A stretch of DNA of 64,000 nucleotides, taken from the NCBI RefSeq assembly GCF_011764545.1, contig NZ_AP022870.1, forward strand, positions 8,562,001-8,626,000, given 5' to 3'. The notes below the pieces were generated by a model. That model did not search any database. It was not told where the DNA came from and saw only the letters and a list, made by a program, of their open reading frames with translations. How positions within the stretch are numbered: position 1 is the first letter of the stretch; each line of letters opens with the position of its first letter. This DNA is from Phytohabitans flavus (GTDB taxonomy: Bacteria; Actinomycetota; Actinomycetes; Mycobacteriales; Micromonosporaceae). A program made the translations under genes and the position numbers. Below are positions 17,422 to 26,800 of the stretch, one piece after another.

Positions 17422-17936
17422 CGTCCTATCCTCGGGAAGTCCAGCGAGCGGGGTTGCGCCCGCGCCGTCATCCATTGACTCATGACTTCCGCCAGACCAC
17501 GATCAGGCATCCGGCCGAGCCGGTTCACAACCATCACGGCCGCTTCCCGGTAGGCGCGCGCGTACATCGACATGAATGAGCGTGCCACGTGCTGTCCAGT
17601 CGGCGTGAGGCGGTGCCGGACCCGACCGTCCACAACGACCGTGACCAGCCCGTACGTGATCAGCCACGCTAAGTCGTCGGGGATCCGCTGGCGCCGGGTG
17701 ACGTACCGCTGCACCACGCTCGAGTACGAGAGGGCGCGGTCGTCGAACCCGGCCAGCCGCAGCCGGGTGCGGTCCGGATCACTTTCCTCGCGCGCGAGGA
17801 GCAGCGGGTTGGCCGCGAGGAAGTCGAACAGGGCCACCCGGTCCGCGTCCACCCCCTCCGGACGCACGTCGGCGACCACGTCCAGCAGCAGCGTCAGGCA
17901 GGCAGCGCGAAACCGCCAGTTGTCCTCAACGCTCAT
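17418..17936 (-). CDS. ABC-3C system middle component (winged-helix-like)
   Basis: A 172-residue, mostly helical protein with no enzymatic motif. A winged-helix feel comes from LAWLITYGLVTVVVDGRVRHRLTPTGQHVA at residues about 95-125. Such small proteins sit between effector and ATPase genes in ABC-three-component operons, where they bridge the two. The ATG at 17936 overlaps the nuclease stop (ATGA), and its own stop overlaps the ATPase start (ATGA), so all three subunits are translationally coupled. The assignment leans on position and size more than on motifs. Confidence 0.7.
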   Translation of the reverse strand: MSVEDNWRFRAACLTLLLDVVADVRPEGVDADRVALFDFLAANPLLLAREESDPDRTRLRLAGFDDRALSYSSVVQRYVTRRQRIPDDLAWLITYGLVTVVVDGRVRHRLTPTGQHVARSFMSMYARAYREAAVMVVNRLGRMPDRGLAEVMSQWMTARAQPRSLDFPRIGR

Positions 17937-18958
17937 CGCTTTCCTTCCCCGTTGCCCCCGTTTGTCCCCGTTGCCCCGCGTTCCGCGGCCACATTCCGCC
18001 AATGCGCGACCCAGCCGGCCTGGCGCTGGTCGACGAGGCGGTGCAGCAGGCCGCAGCGGTGTACCGCGCCGGCCGCGAGCGTGGTCGGAAACGCGTGCTC
18101 CGACTCGCGGATGTCGCGCATCACGTCCGGGTGCAGGCCGGGCAGCATCGGGTCAGCCGCTGCGCGTCCCGCGTGCTCGTTGAACCGGCTCTCCCAGATC
18201 CCGTGCACGATCGCGTCCGACTCGGCCAGCGCGTCCAGCTCCTCGGGCAGCCCTTTGTCGGCCACGTCCCGGGCCAGCAGCTCGGCGTTGAAGTACTCCC
18301 GCTTGGCGGCCGCCACCTCGACATGGCCGGCGGCCCGCAGCTGCCGTACGAAAAGCGCGTCGTCGAGCCGCTCGGCCTCCGGCTCGGGCAGCGCCCGGAC
18401 CGGCGCCCGGCGCTGTACGGGTATCGGAGGCGAGGTGTACGGGTCGTAGTAGTGCCGCCGCACGTGCGCCGCGTCCGGGGTGATGAGCAGATTGCGCAGC
18501 GTCGTCTCGTGCCACAGCTCGATGATGATGCCGGTCTCCCGCTGCTTGCGCGCCCGCCAGCGGTCCCACCACCGCGCGGTCGGGGCGTCCATGCTGCACG
18601 GCACGCACAGCACCCAGCGCCGGATGCGGTATCCCTTGGCCTGCGCGTTGGCCACCGCCGCCGCGAACGACGAACGGATGTCGGTCTGCCGGTGCCGGTT
18701 GACCAGCGGCCAGAAGTACTTCGACTGCCAAATCACCACGAGCCCGGAGAGTTCGCCGAGCAGCACGTCGATGCCCCAGTCGCCGGGGTTGGCCGCGATG
18801 AGCCGGGCACCGGGGTGGACGGCCGCGATGAGCATGGCCAGCATCTGCTCAAAATCCTCCCGCGCGCCGGAAATGTTTCCAGCGCGAATCTGGTGAGCCG
18901 CAAAGTTGATTGGCGGCTCACCAGCGGCGAGGGGCGGAACCGCGACCGCGGCCGTCAT
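17933..18958 (-). CDS. ABC-3C system effector: PD-(D/E)xK-type nuclease with C-terminal ABC-3C domain
   Basis: A 341-residue protein. Residues about 30-130 look like an Mrr-type restriction endonuclease fold: E35, then NPGDWGIDVLLGEL with Asp64, and VVIWQSKYF with Gln78-x-Lys80, the QxK variant of the active site. The C-terminal part (about 190-330) ends in RCGLLHRLVDQRQAGWVAHW, resembling the ABC-3C C-terminal domain pattern G..H.L.D....GW. It begins the operon; a weak minus-strand promoter (TTCACG, 17 bases, TAGCTA) lies near 18982-19010. Predicted action: DNA cleavage in the cytoplasm when the ATPase is triggered. Confidence 0.78.
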   Translation of the reverse strand: MTAAVAVPPLAAGEPPINFAAHQIRAGNISGAREDFEQMLAMLIAAVHPGARLIAANPGDWGIDVLLGELSGLVVIWQSKYFWPLVNRHRQTDIRSSFAAAVANAQAKGYRIRRWVLCVPCSMDAPTARWWDRWRARKQRETGIIIELWHETTLRNLLITPDAAHVRRHYYDPYTSPPIPVQRRAPVRALPEPEAERLDDALFVRQLRAAGHVEVAAAKREYFNAELLARDVADKGLPEELDALAESDAIVHGIWESRFNEHAGRAAADPMLPGLHPDVMRDIRESEHAFPTTLAAGAVHRCGLLHRLVDQRQAGWVAHWRNVAAERGATGTNGGNGEGKR

Positions 18959-19119
18959 CTCTCTACGATGACGACTCTCGGTAGCTATGCGGCAACTACA
19001 TGATCGTGAATGGCAAATTCGTCAGGAAAGAACGGTGAACTTTTGTCACGTCCCGGCGCCTCTACCAGCGGTTTGATAATTCCTCACGCTCATGCATGTT
19101 GCATCCCGCCCCTGTTGCG

Positions 19120-20984
19120 TTACGCCAGCGAGTCGATCCGCAAGTCGAACTCGATGGACGTGCCCGACGACGCGGGCGCACCCGCGATGGGCATTGGTGC
19201 GCCTACCTCGTAGCCCTGCGCGAAGTCGACACCGTATCCGCGCAGCAGCTCGATCGTGGCCGCATCCCGCACGTACTCGGCTGCGGTCAACACGCCGTGC
19301 GCCTGGCAAGCCTCCACAATGGACCGCACCAGAGCCTGGTCCGTCGGGGAGTTGACGATGTCTGTGATAAAAGCACCATCGATCTTGACCAGGTCGATCG
19401 GGAAAGACTTCAGGTAGATGAACGAGCTGTACGCCGCGCCGAAGTCGTCGAGCGCGAGCTGGCAGCCGAACTCCCGGATCGCGCGGGCGAAGTACATCGC
19501 CTCGGAGCGGTTGTCGATCCGTGCGGTCTCGGTGATTTCGAACGTGATCCGGCGCGGGTCGACGTCGTGCTTGTGCAGCAGATCCTGTACCCGGCCGAGC
19601 AGGCCAGGCTCGCCGAGCGACCGCCCGGAGAGGTTGATCTGGTAGTGCGGCGTGGGCGGACCCTGCGCGATCAGCTCGAACGCGTTGTCCATCACCCACA
19701 GGTCGATCGGCAGCGTCTCGTCGACGTGCTCGGCGATGTCGAGCAGTGGCGAGGGCGGCACCGGGTTGCCCGCGTCGTTGAGCGTGCGGAGCAGGATCTC
19801 CTGCCGGGTGATCTGGTTGAGCCGCAGGTCGAGGATCGGCTGCGTGTAGAGCGTGAACCCGTTGCCGGCTACCGCCGCGCGCACCCGGGTACGCCACGCC
19901 TCCTGCCGCTCGTCGGCCGGAGCGGGTCGGGGCAGCGCCTTGAGGGCGGCGCCGGTCTCCTTCGCGTGCCGCCACGCCGACTCGGCGTCGATGAGCAGGT
20001 CGATGCTGCTGCTCTCGTCGTGCGCCTCGAAGCGGACCAGGCCGCCCCAGGCGTCCAGCCGCAACCCGTGCGGCCCGGCGACGAAGAGCTGCGCGCGCAG
20101 CCGTTCCACCATCGTCTGGGCCAGCGACGTGGCCGGCCGCAGCCCGGTATCCGGCATGAGCACGCCGAACTCGCCCGGACCGAGGACGCCGCAGATGTCG
20201 GTGCGGCGGGCCAGCTTCATGACGAACGTGGCCACGACCTCGGAGAGGCGGTCGGGGTGGGCGCCGCCCTGCGGCTCGGTGGCGACGACGAGCAGTACAC
20301 CGCTGCCGGAGCGCCGCGCGCGGTCGATCTCGTCCGTGAACGCGGCCCGGTCGCGTGGCCCGCTGCCCAGGCCGAGGCTGCCCGACACGCGCTCGACGAT
20401 CGCCCGGCGCCGGGCCCGCCGCTCCCGCTCCTGGCGGGCCAGCTCAAGCTCCGTGACGTCCTGCGCGGTGCCGATGAGGCCGCCGGGCTGGCCGTCCACC
20501 CCGGTGAGGACCTCGATGTAGCAGTGCACCCACCGGGTGATCCCGCCCGGCTGTACCACACGGCAGGTCAGCTCGGTGGCCGTCCGCTCCAGCCACGCGG
20601 CACCGGCCGCCGCGCGGACCCGGCGGGCGTCGTCCGGGTGGACCAGCTGGTAGAGGGACTCCAGGCACTGGCGGACCAGCCCAGGTGGCCGACCGAAGAT
20701 CAGCGACATCTCGTCGGACCAGGCCAGCTCGTTGGTGATCGCGTCCCACCGCACCGTGCCCTGCTTGGTCAGCTGCGCCGCGCGGGTGATCCGGGAATCT
20801 CGCCGGTGTCGTCGCTCAGCGGGTCGTGCATGTCGACGTCGCCCACCAGGTCGCGGCCGTCGGCCTTGGCCCGTGCGTACTGCTGCTGGACCCAGCGGGT
20901 GTTGCGGCCGGCGCTCGCCCGCTCGAAGACCGTCGGCTTGTGGCCGGTGGCCAAGGCCAGGATGTCGTCGAGGTCCACCGTCAC
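19120..20984 (-). CDS. PAS-GGDEF-EAL signalling protein; frame broken near 20795
   Basis: The N-terminal 60 residues (MTVDLDDILALATGHKPTVF) are in one frame and the rest in another; one extra base between about 20788 and 20805 gives 621 residues. A PAS domain covers WDAITNELAWSDEMSLIFGRP to IGTAQDVTELE, then a GGDEF domain whose active loop reads GPGEF, so cyclase activity is probably lost. The EAL domain keeps the catalytic Glu (EILLR), INLSG, FEITET, ALDDFGA and VKIDGAF, so cyclic-di-GMP hydrolysis is possible. The GTG start overlaps the sigma-factor stop (GTGA), coupling the two. Confidence 0.82.
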
Positions 20985-21667
20985 CGCCCCTGGGCGCTGC
21001 CAGCGTGCGCCCGCTCGTCGTCGGCGGATGGGTCAAAGCCCGCCTCCTCGGCGAACCGCTTCAGCCGGCGGCGGACCGCCGCCTTGTACGACCGCACGGT
21101 GTTGTCGGCCAGGCCGAGGATCCGGGCGATCTCCGGGTCGGTCCAGCCCTCCAAGGCCAGCGCGAACACGGCCGCCTGGCGCTCGGGCAGGCGGCGCAGG
21201 CACCCGAGCAGCCACTCCTGCGCCTCGCGCGAGTCGGCCGGCGGCGCGACAAGGCGGTCGGCCGGCACCTCGTCGAGCGGCGCGGTCGCCTCCCGGCGCT
21301 GCCGGGCCTGCTCGTTCATCAGCTTGTACCGGGCCGTCTTGTACACCCAGGCCAGCGGCTTCTCGTAGCCGCTGATCTCTTCCCACTTGTCCCGGGCCGT
21401 GATGAACGTTTCCTGCACGGCCTCCTGGACCAGCTCGCGGTCGCCACACAGGCTCCGAAGGAACCGCTCGACCGCCACGATGTTGTTTCTGCAGAAGTCC
21501 TCGAACGAGGCATCCAGCTCGGCCAGCCGCCGTTCGGCGGCGGTCACGCTGGGCTCGACCGCGGTCACGCCGCTGTCACCTCGCCGGCTCCGCGCGCTGA
21601 CACGCTCGTTCCCCCAAGCGTCAAAAGATTGATCATCGTTCGCTCCCCGCCCATCATGGTCCCGCAT
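20981..21667 (-). CDS. ECF-type RNA polymerase sigma factor
   Basis: Region 2 is recognisable in FCRNNIVAVERFLRSLCGDRELVQEAVQETFITARDKWEEI, and region 4 in LRRLPERQAAVFALALEGWTDPEIARILGLADNTVRSYKAAVRRRL. No C-terminal extension. Candidate starts are at 21724 (ATG), 21667 (ATG) and 21568 (GTG, with GAGG upstream); the first 50 residues are low-complexity and not informative, so the start is uncertain. It is translationally coupled to a PAS-GGDEF-EAL protein, and no classical anti-sigma gene is adjacent, so the signalling protein may itself govern the sigma factor. Confidence 0.85.
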   Translation of the reverse strand: MRDHDGRGANDDQSFDAWGNERVSARSRRGDSGVTAVEPSVTAAERRLAELDASFEDFCRNNIVAVERFLRSLCGDRELVQEAVQETFITARDKWEEISGYEKPLAWVYKTARYKLMNEQARQRREATAPLDEVPADRLVAPPADSREAQEWLLGCLRRLPERQAAVFALALEGWTDPEIARILGLADNTVRSYKAAVRRRLKRFAEEAGFDPSADDERAHAGSAQGR

Positions 21668-21909
21668 ATCACTGTCGGTAGGAGTTGGTTGAGAGGTGCG
21701 TTGAGCCGCACAAGTTCTCCGCATGATCAGTGGTCATGCTCATTACCAGGCATCCTTAGTCCGATCGGCCAAACTAGAATGGCCGAACGGTGGATTGCGG
21801 TGAATCACGCCGACTTCTACGGAAAGTAGTCGCGGGCACACGCTTGGTCCTAAGTGGTCAAACGCCTGGCGTGACCCGCCCGCGAGCATCAAAATTTTTT
21901 CGACCGCTC

Positions 21910-21939
21910 TTGACGTGGGGTGCCGGTCAATCGTAATTT
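21910..21939 (+). promoter_or_regulatory. Promoter of the aminosugar operon
   Basis: TTGACG (21910-21915), an 18-base spacer and TAATTT (21934-21939) form a good sigma-70-type promoter, ending 34 bases before the RpiR start. An imperfect neighbouring hairpin TCGGCCA-N8-TGGCCGA lies further up at 21765-21786. The AT-rich stretch is unusual for this genome and supports a real promoter. Confidence 0.6.
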
Positions 21940-21973
21940 TCTTCATCACCAGGTAACGATGAAAGGAATTACG

Positions 21974-22876
21974 GTGGCGGTGCAGACCCAGGGCGTCATC
22001 GGCCGGCTCCGCATGGAGCTGACCACGCTCCCCGACGCGCTCCAGCGGGTGGCGGAGCAGATCCTGGACGACCCGGCCGAGGCGGCGCAGGCGTCCATAG
22101 TGGACCTGGCGGAGCGCGCTGGCACGTCGACCGCCACGATCACACGGTTCTGCCGGGTCCTGGGCTTCCGGGGGTACGCCGCGCTCCGGGTCGCGCTCGC
22201 CGCCGAGATCGGGCGGCAGGAGCAGGCCCGGTGGGAGACTGACATCGACCGCGAGATCGAGCCGGGCGACTCGCTCGACCGCGTGCTCGGCGTCATCGCC
22301 AGCGCCGACTCCCGGGCGATCCAGGAGACCGCCGCCGGTCTCGACCTCGACCGGGTCGCGCGGGTCGCCGACGCGATCGCGACCGCCGGGCGGGTGGAGC
22401 TTTTCGGGCTCGGCAGCAGTGGTACCGCGGCCCGCGAGATGGCATTCCGGCTGGAGCGGATCCGCATCCCCGTCTGGTACCGGGAGGACGCGCACAAGGC
22501 GCTCACCAACGCGGCCCTGCTCGGTCCCGGCGACGTGGCGATCGCTCTCTCCCACGGCGGGCGTACCCGCGAGGTGATCGAGATGCTCGCCGAGGCGGCC
22601 TCGCAGGGCGCGCTGACCGTGGCGGTCACCTCGTTCGAGCGCTCCCCGCTGGGCGAGACCGCCGAGATCACGCTGACCACGGCCGTGCACGAGACGACGT
22701 TCCGGGTGGCCGCGCTCTCCGCGCTGCACTCCCAACTCGTCGCGCTCGACCTCATCTACGTCGCGGTGGCCCAGCGCACGTACGAGCGCACCACCGAGGC
22801 ATTCGAAGTGACCGCGCGCGCGGTCGAGGCGCACCGGCTGCGTGACCAACCCGCCGCGCGTAAGCGCCGCGGCTGA
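21974..22876 (+). CDS. MurR/RpiR family transcriptional regulator
   Basis: A 300-residue regulator with an N-terminal HTH_6 domain (VDLAERAGTSTATITRFCRVLGF, about residues 43-65) and a C-terminal SIS sugar-phosphate domain (VELFGLGSSGTAAREMAFRLERI and VAIALSHGGRTREVIEMLAEA). SIS residues bind phosphosugars such as GlcNAc-6-P or MurNAc-6-P. I chose the GTG at 21974 because AAAGGA sits six bases before it; an ATG at 21959 would place the ribosome site inside the gene. It heads a colinear operon of aminosugar uptake genes and most likely controls it. Confidence 0.9.
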   Translation: MAVQTQGVIGRLRMELTTLPDALQRVAEQILDDPAEAAQASIVDLAERAGTSTATITRFCRVLGFRGYAALRVALAAEIGRQEQARWETDIDREIEPGDSLDRVLGVIASADSRAIQETAAGLDLDRVARVADAIATAGRVELFGLGSSGTAAREMAFRLERIRIPVWYREDAHKALTNAALLGPGDVAIALSHGGRTREVIEMLAEAASQGALTVAVTSFERSPLGETAEITLTTAVHETTFRVAALSALHSQLVALDLIYVAVAQRTYERTTEAFEVTARAVEAHRLRDQPAARKRRG

Positions 22877-22892
22877 TTTCAGGGGAGCGGGG

Positions 22893-23626
22893 ATGACGGC
22901 ACAGGCGTACCTATCGATGATCGGCGAGCTGGTGGCGAAGGTGGGCACCGGCCAGGCGGACGGCGTAAAGAGCGCCGCGAGCCTCATCACCACCGCCCTG
23001 GAGCGCGGGGAGTTGTGCAAGCGTTCGGCTCGGGCCACTCCGAGGCGCTGGCCATGGAGATCGCCGGACGGGCCGGCGGCCTCGTGCCGACAAGCCGCAT
23101 CGCGCTGCGGGACATCGTCCTGTACGGCGGCCAGCCCCAGGCGGTACTGGAGGATCCCGGCCTGGAACGCGACCCCGGCGTCGCCCGGCAGCTCTACGAC
23201 CTGGCGCCGGTCGACCCGCGGGACGTCTTCGTGATCGCCTCCAACTCAGGCGTCAACGGCGTCGTGGTCGAGCTGGCGCTGCTGGTCAAGGAGCGCGGGC
23301 ACGGCCTGATCGCGGTCACCTCGCTGGAGCACAGCGGGCGCGTCACGCCGCTGCACCCGTCCGGCAAGCGCCTGTGCGACATCGCCGACGTGGTGCTCGA
23401 CAACGGCGCGCCGTACGGCGACGTGGCCCTGCCCGGCCAGATCGGCGCGGTCTCCTCGGTGACCGCGGCGGTGCTGGCGCAGATGGTCGTCGCCGAGGTG
23501 GTGGCCCGCCTGGTCGAGGCGGGACAGACCCCGCCCATCTACCTGTCCGCCAACATCCCGGGCGGGCACGAGCACAACCAGCTCCTGGAAGCCCGGTACG
23601 CCGGCCGCATCCGGCGCACCGCCTAG
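22893..23626 (+). CDS. SIS domain sugar-isomerase-like protein; frame broken near 23014
   Basis: One added base around 23012-23017 fuses MTAQAYLSMIGELVAKV with VQAFGSGHSEALAMEIAGRAGGLV to give 244 residues, the usual size for this group. The second half has the SIS pattern VFVIASNSGVNGVVVELALLVKERG and the C-terminal SANIPGGHEHNQ signature of the UPF0309/sugar isomerase family that follows RpiR regulators. It may isomerise or deaminate a phosphorylated aminosugar, but the catalytic role in this family is not settled. It begins 16 bases after the regulator. Confidence 0.85.
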
Positions 23627-23657
23627 CTCTCTTTTTCGCTCCCGAAGGGAGGCAACC

Positions 23658-25046
23658 GTGAACGCACATCCCACCAGACGCACCCTCTTGCTCGGGGCGG
23701 TCGCGGCGACGGCGCTCAGCGCCTGCGCCACCAGCGGCGCCGACGACGACGATACGAGTGCCAAGGGCGACACCACCGCCGAGAACCCGCTCGGCGCGCC
23801 GGCGGACGCCCCGCTGGAGGTGGTCGTCTTCAAGGGCGGCTACGGCGACCAGTACGCCATCGAGGCGGGCACCATCTACAAGCAGCGGTTTCCCAAGGCC
23901 ACTGTGGACCACAAGGGCATCCAGCGGGTCGGCGAGGTGCTCCAGCCCCGCTTCATCTCCGACGATCCGCCGGACGTGGTGGACAACACCGGAGCCGGCC
24001 GGCTCGACCTCGTGACGCTTGTCTCGTCGGGCAAGCTGACCGACCTCGCCGAGCTGCTCGACGCGCCGAGCCTCGACGACCCGGCGAAGAAGGTCCGGGA
24101 CACGCTGATGCCCGGCGTGGTCGAGGAAGGCACGTATGACGGCAAGGTCTTCGTGCTCAACTACTCGTCGGTCCTCTGGGGCATCTGGTACTCCAAGTCG
24201 CTCTTCGCCAAGAACGGCTGGACGTACCCGACCACGTGGACCGAGATGCTCACGCTCGGCGACGAGATCAAGAAGGCCGGCATCGCGCCGTGGACCTGGC
24301 AGGGCAAGTTCCCCGAGTACATGAACGACCCGCTGATCTCGCTGGCCGCCAAGGCCGGTGGCCACGAGCTGGTCAAGTCGGTGGACAACCTGGAGCCGGG
24401 CATCTGGAAGAGCCCGTCGATGCTTGCCGCGGCGGACGCCATCTACCAGCTCGCCGCCCGCGGCCACATCATGGCCGGCTCCGAGGCGCTGTCGCACACC
24501 GAGGCGCAGAACGCGTGGAGCAAGGGCCAGGCCGCGTTCATCCCCTGCGGTTCGTGGCTGGAGGGTGAGCAGCAGCAGGTCACCCCGGCTGGGTTCGACA
24601 TGGTGCTGGGCACGGTCCCGGCGCTGACCGGTGCGGACAAGCTGCCCGCAGGTGCGGTGATGGCCGCGAGCAGCGAGTCGTTCCTTGTACCCGCCAAGGC
24701 CGGCAACGCCCGCGGCGGCCTGGAGTACCTGCGGATCCTCTTCTCGCAGAAGGTGGCCCGCGGCTTCGCCCAGAACTCCAAGGCGCTGCCGGTCGTCACC
24801 GGCGCCACCGACGGGCTGACGCTCAGCAGCGGCCTCGCCTCCGCGGCCGAGACCGTCAAGGCGGCCGGCTCGAACATGTTCGGCTACCGCTTCCGTACCT
24901 GGTACCCGCCGCTGTCCAAGGCGCTCGACGACGCCACGGGCGAGTTGCTCACCAAGCGGACCACGCCGGACAAGTGGGCGGAGCGGGTGCAGAAGGCGGC
25001 CGACACCGTCGCCGCCGACTCTTCGGTCGCCAAGCAGAAGCGCTGA
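23658..25046 (+). CDS. ngcE: Aminosugar ABC transporter substrate-binding lipoprotein, NgcE family
   Basis: A 462-residue extracytoplasmic solute-binding protein. The leader RRTLLLGAVAATALSACATSG has a lipobox LSAC and a twin-arginine-like RR, so Tat export is possible. The body (FKGGYGDQYAIEAGTIYKQRFP, SSVLWGIWYSKSLFAKNGW, AAFIPCGSWLEGEQ) matches the NgcE group that binds N-acetylglucosamine and diacetylchitobiose. A GGGAGG ribosome site precedes the GTG at 23658. Followed by two permease genes but no ATPase gene, as usual where a shared MsiK energises uptake. Confidence 0.87.
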   Translation: MNAHPTRRTLLLGAVAATALSACATSGADDDDTSAKGDTTAENPLGAPADAPLEVVVFKGGYGDQYAIEAGTIYKQRFPKATVDHKGIQRVGEVLQPRFISDDPPDVVDNTGAGRLDLVTLVSSGKLTDLAELLDAPSLDDPAKKVRDTLMPGVVEEGTYDGKVFVLNYSSVLWGIWYSKSLFAKNGWTYPTTWTEMLTLGDEIKKAGIAPWTWQGKFPEYMNDPLISLAAKAGGHELVKSVDNLEPGIWKSPSMLAAADAIYQLAARGHIMAGSEALSHTEAQNAWSKGQAAFIPCGSWLEGEQQQVTPAGFDMVLGTVPALTGADKLPAGAVMAASSESFLVPAKAGNARGGLEYLRILFSQKVARGFAQNSKALPVVTGATDGLTLSSGLASAAETVKAAGSNMFGYRFRTWYPPLSKALDDATGELLTKRTTPDKWAERVQKAADTVAADSSVAKQKR

Positions 25047-25062
25047 GCGCGGGAGGGTGACC

Positions 25063-25946
25063 ATGCGGCACGGCCGGTACCGGTTTCTGGCCGGGGCGAT
25101 GCTCCCGCCCCTGCTGCTGTACGCCGTCTTCGTCGTGTCGCCGTACGCGCAGGCGTTCTACCTGGCCTTCACCGACTTCAACGGCGTTTCCAGCGACGTC
25201 AACATCGTTGGCCTGGACAACTTCACTCGACTGTGGAGTGACCCGCTGTTTCTGTCGGCGCTGCGCCACAACGGCCTGATGCTCGTGGTCGTGCCGCTGG
25301 TCACCATCGCGCTCGCCCTCTTCTTCGCCGCCTCCACCCGGGCCAGCCGCCTCCTGCGGGCGTACCGGGTGCTGTACTTCTTCCCCAGCTCCTCTCCGTG
25401 GCCATCGTCGCCGTGCTGTGGCAGTTCGTGTACACCCCCAACAGCGGGCTGCTCAACGGCTTCCTCGACCGGATCGGGTTGTCCACACTGGAGCGTTCGT
25501 GGCTGGCCGAGCCGAGGTTCGCGCTCTGGTGCGTGATGGCGGCGATGATCTGGTCGGCGGTCGGCTTCTACGTCGTGCTCTTCGCGGCGGCGATCGAGTC
25601 GATCCCGGCGGACATCACCGAGGCGGCGCTGATCGACGGCGCCGGGCCGTTCACGCTCTTCCGGCGGATCACGCTCCCGCTCGTGTGGGACAGCGTGCAG
25701 GTCGCGTTCGTCTACCTGGGCATCATCGCGCTCGACGGCTTCGCCCTCGTACAGATCATGACGGTGGGGCCGGGCGGGCCGGACAACAGCACCGAGGTGA
25801 TGGGGCTGTCGCTCTACCGCAACGCGTTCACGTACGCCAAGTACGGCTACGCCTCCGCGATGGGCGTCGCGCTCTTCTTCCTCACCCTGACCCTGACCGC
25901 GCTCATGCTCCGGGCCACGCGACGCGAGCGGGTGGAGCTGGCATGA
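25063..25946 (+). CDS. ngcF: Aminosugar ABC transporter permease, NgcF-like; frame broken near 25385
   Basis: A binding-protein-dependent permease with six helices. One base added to the CCCC at 25383-25386 joins RVLYFFPQ to LLSVAIVAVLWQFVYTP and gives 294 residues. The EAA loop EAALIDGAGPFTLFRRITLPL is intact and would contact the ATPase. The ATG at 25063 follows GGGAGG by six bases; an earlier GTG is too close to that site. Its stop overlaps the ngcG start (ATGA). Confidence 0.88.
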
Positions 25947-26760
25947 AACCAAGTCGCCTCGTACACGTGGTGCTCCTCGTCTGGGCGCTGCTCGTCACGC
26001 TCCCTCTACTGTGGGCGGTCGTCTCCTCGCTCAAGACCGACGCGGAGATCTTCGACAGCCCGTGGTCGCTGCCGGCCACCCCCGCTTCGACAACTGGGCC
26101 CGCGCCTGGGCCGAGGCGTCGATCGGCCGGTACCTCTTCAACACTGTCCTCGTGGTCGGTGGCGCACTCCTGCTCACCATGCTCTTCGGCGCGCTCGTCG
26201 CGTACTGCCTGGCCCGCTATCCCTTTCCAGGCAACCGGATCGTCTACTACACGCTGGTCGCCGGCATGCTCTTCCCGGTCTTCCTGGCGCTCGTACCGCT
26301 CTTCTTCGTGGTCGATCAGCTGGGCATGCTCGGCACCTACCACGGGCTGATCCTCGTGTACACCGCGTACGCCCTGCCGTTCACCGTCTTCTTCCTGCAC
26401 GCCTTCTTCCGCACCCTGCCGACCGCCGTCGCGGAGGCCGCGTTTCTCGACGGGTGCTCGCACGCGGCGGTGTTCTTCCGCATCATGCTGCCGATGGCCC
26501 GCCCCGGCCTGGTCAGCGTGGGCATCTTCAACTTCCTCGGCCTGTGGAACCAGTACCTGCTTCCCCTTGTGCTCAACCCGGATCCGGACCGGTACGTCCT
26601 GGCTCAGGGACTCGCGTTCCTGGCCGTGAGTCAGGGCTATCGCAGCGACTGGAGCGGCCTGTTCGCGGGACTCGTCATCGCGATCCTGCCGGTTCTTGTC
26701 GCGTACATCCTGTTCCAGCGCCAGATCCGTGACGGCCTGACCGCCGGCGCGGTGAAGTGA
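25943..26760 (+). CDS. ngcG: Aminosugar ABC transporter permease, NgcG-like; frame broken near 26081
   Basis: The second permease of the importer. Adding a base to the CCCCC at 26079-26083 joins DSPWSLPATP to RFDNWARAWAEASIGRY, giving 272 residues. The EAA loop AEAAFLDGCSHAAVFFRIMLPM and six hydrophobic segments are present. Translationally coupled to ngcF by an ATGA overlap. Together with NgcE it would import GlcNAc or chitobiose; the ATPase must come from elsewhere. Confidence 0.88.
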
Positions 26761-26800
26761 CGCCCAACCCCCAAAGCGCCATCCCAGAAAGGAGCAAGCC

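Noticed and set aside
21779..21829. A 16-codon ORF upstream of the RpiR gene as a leader peptide
   Set aside because: Its ATG overlaps a TAGAAT hexamer and there is no ribosome site or attenuator structure; it is the end of a longer shadow frame.
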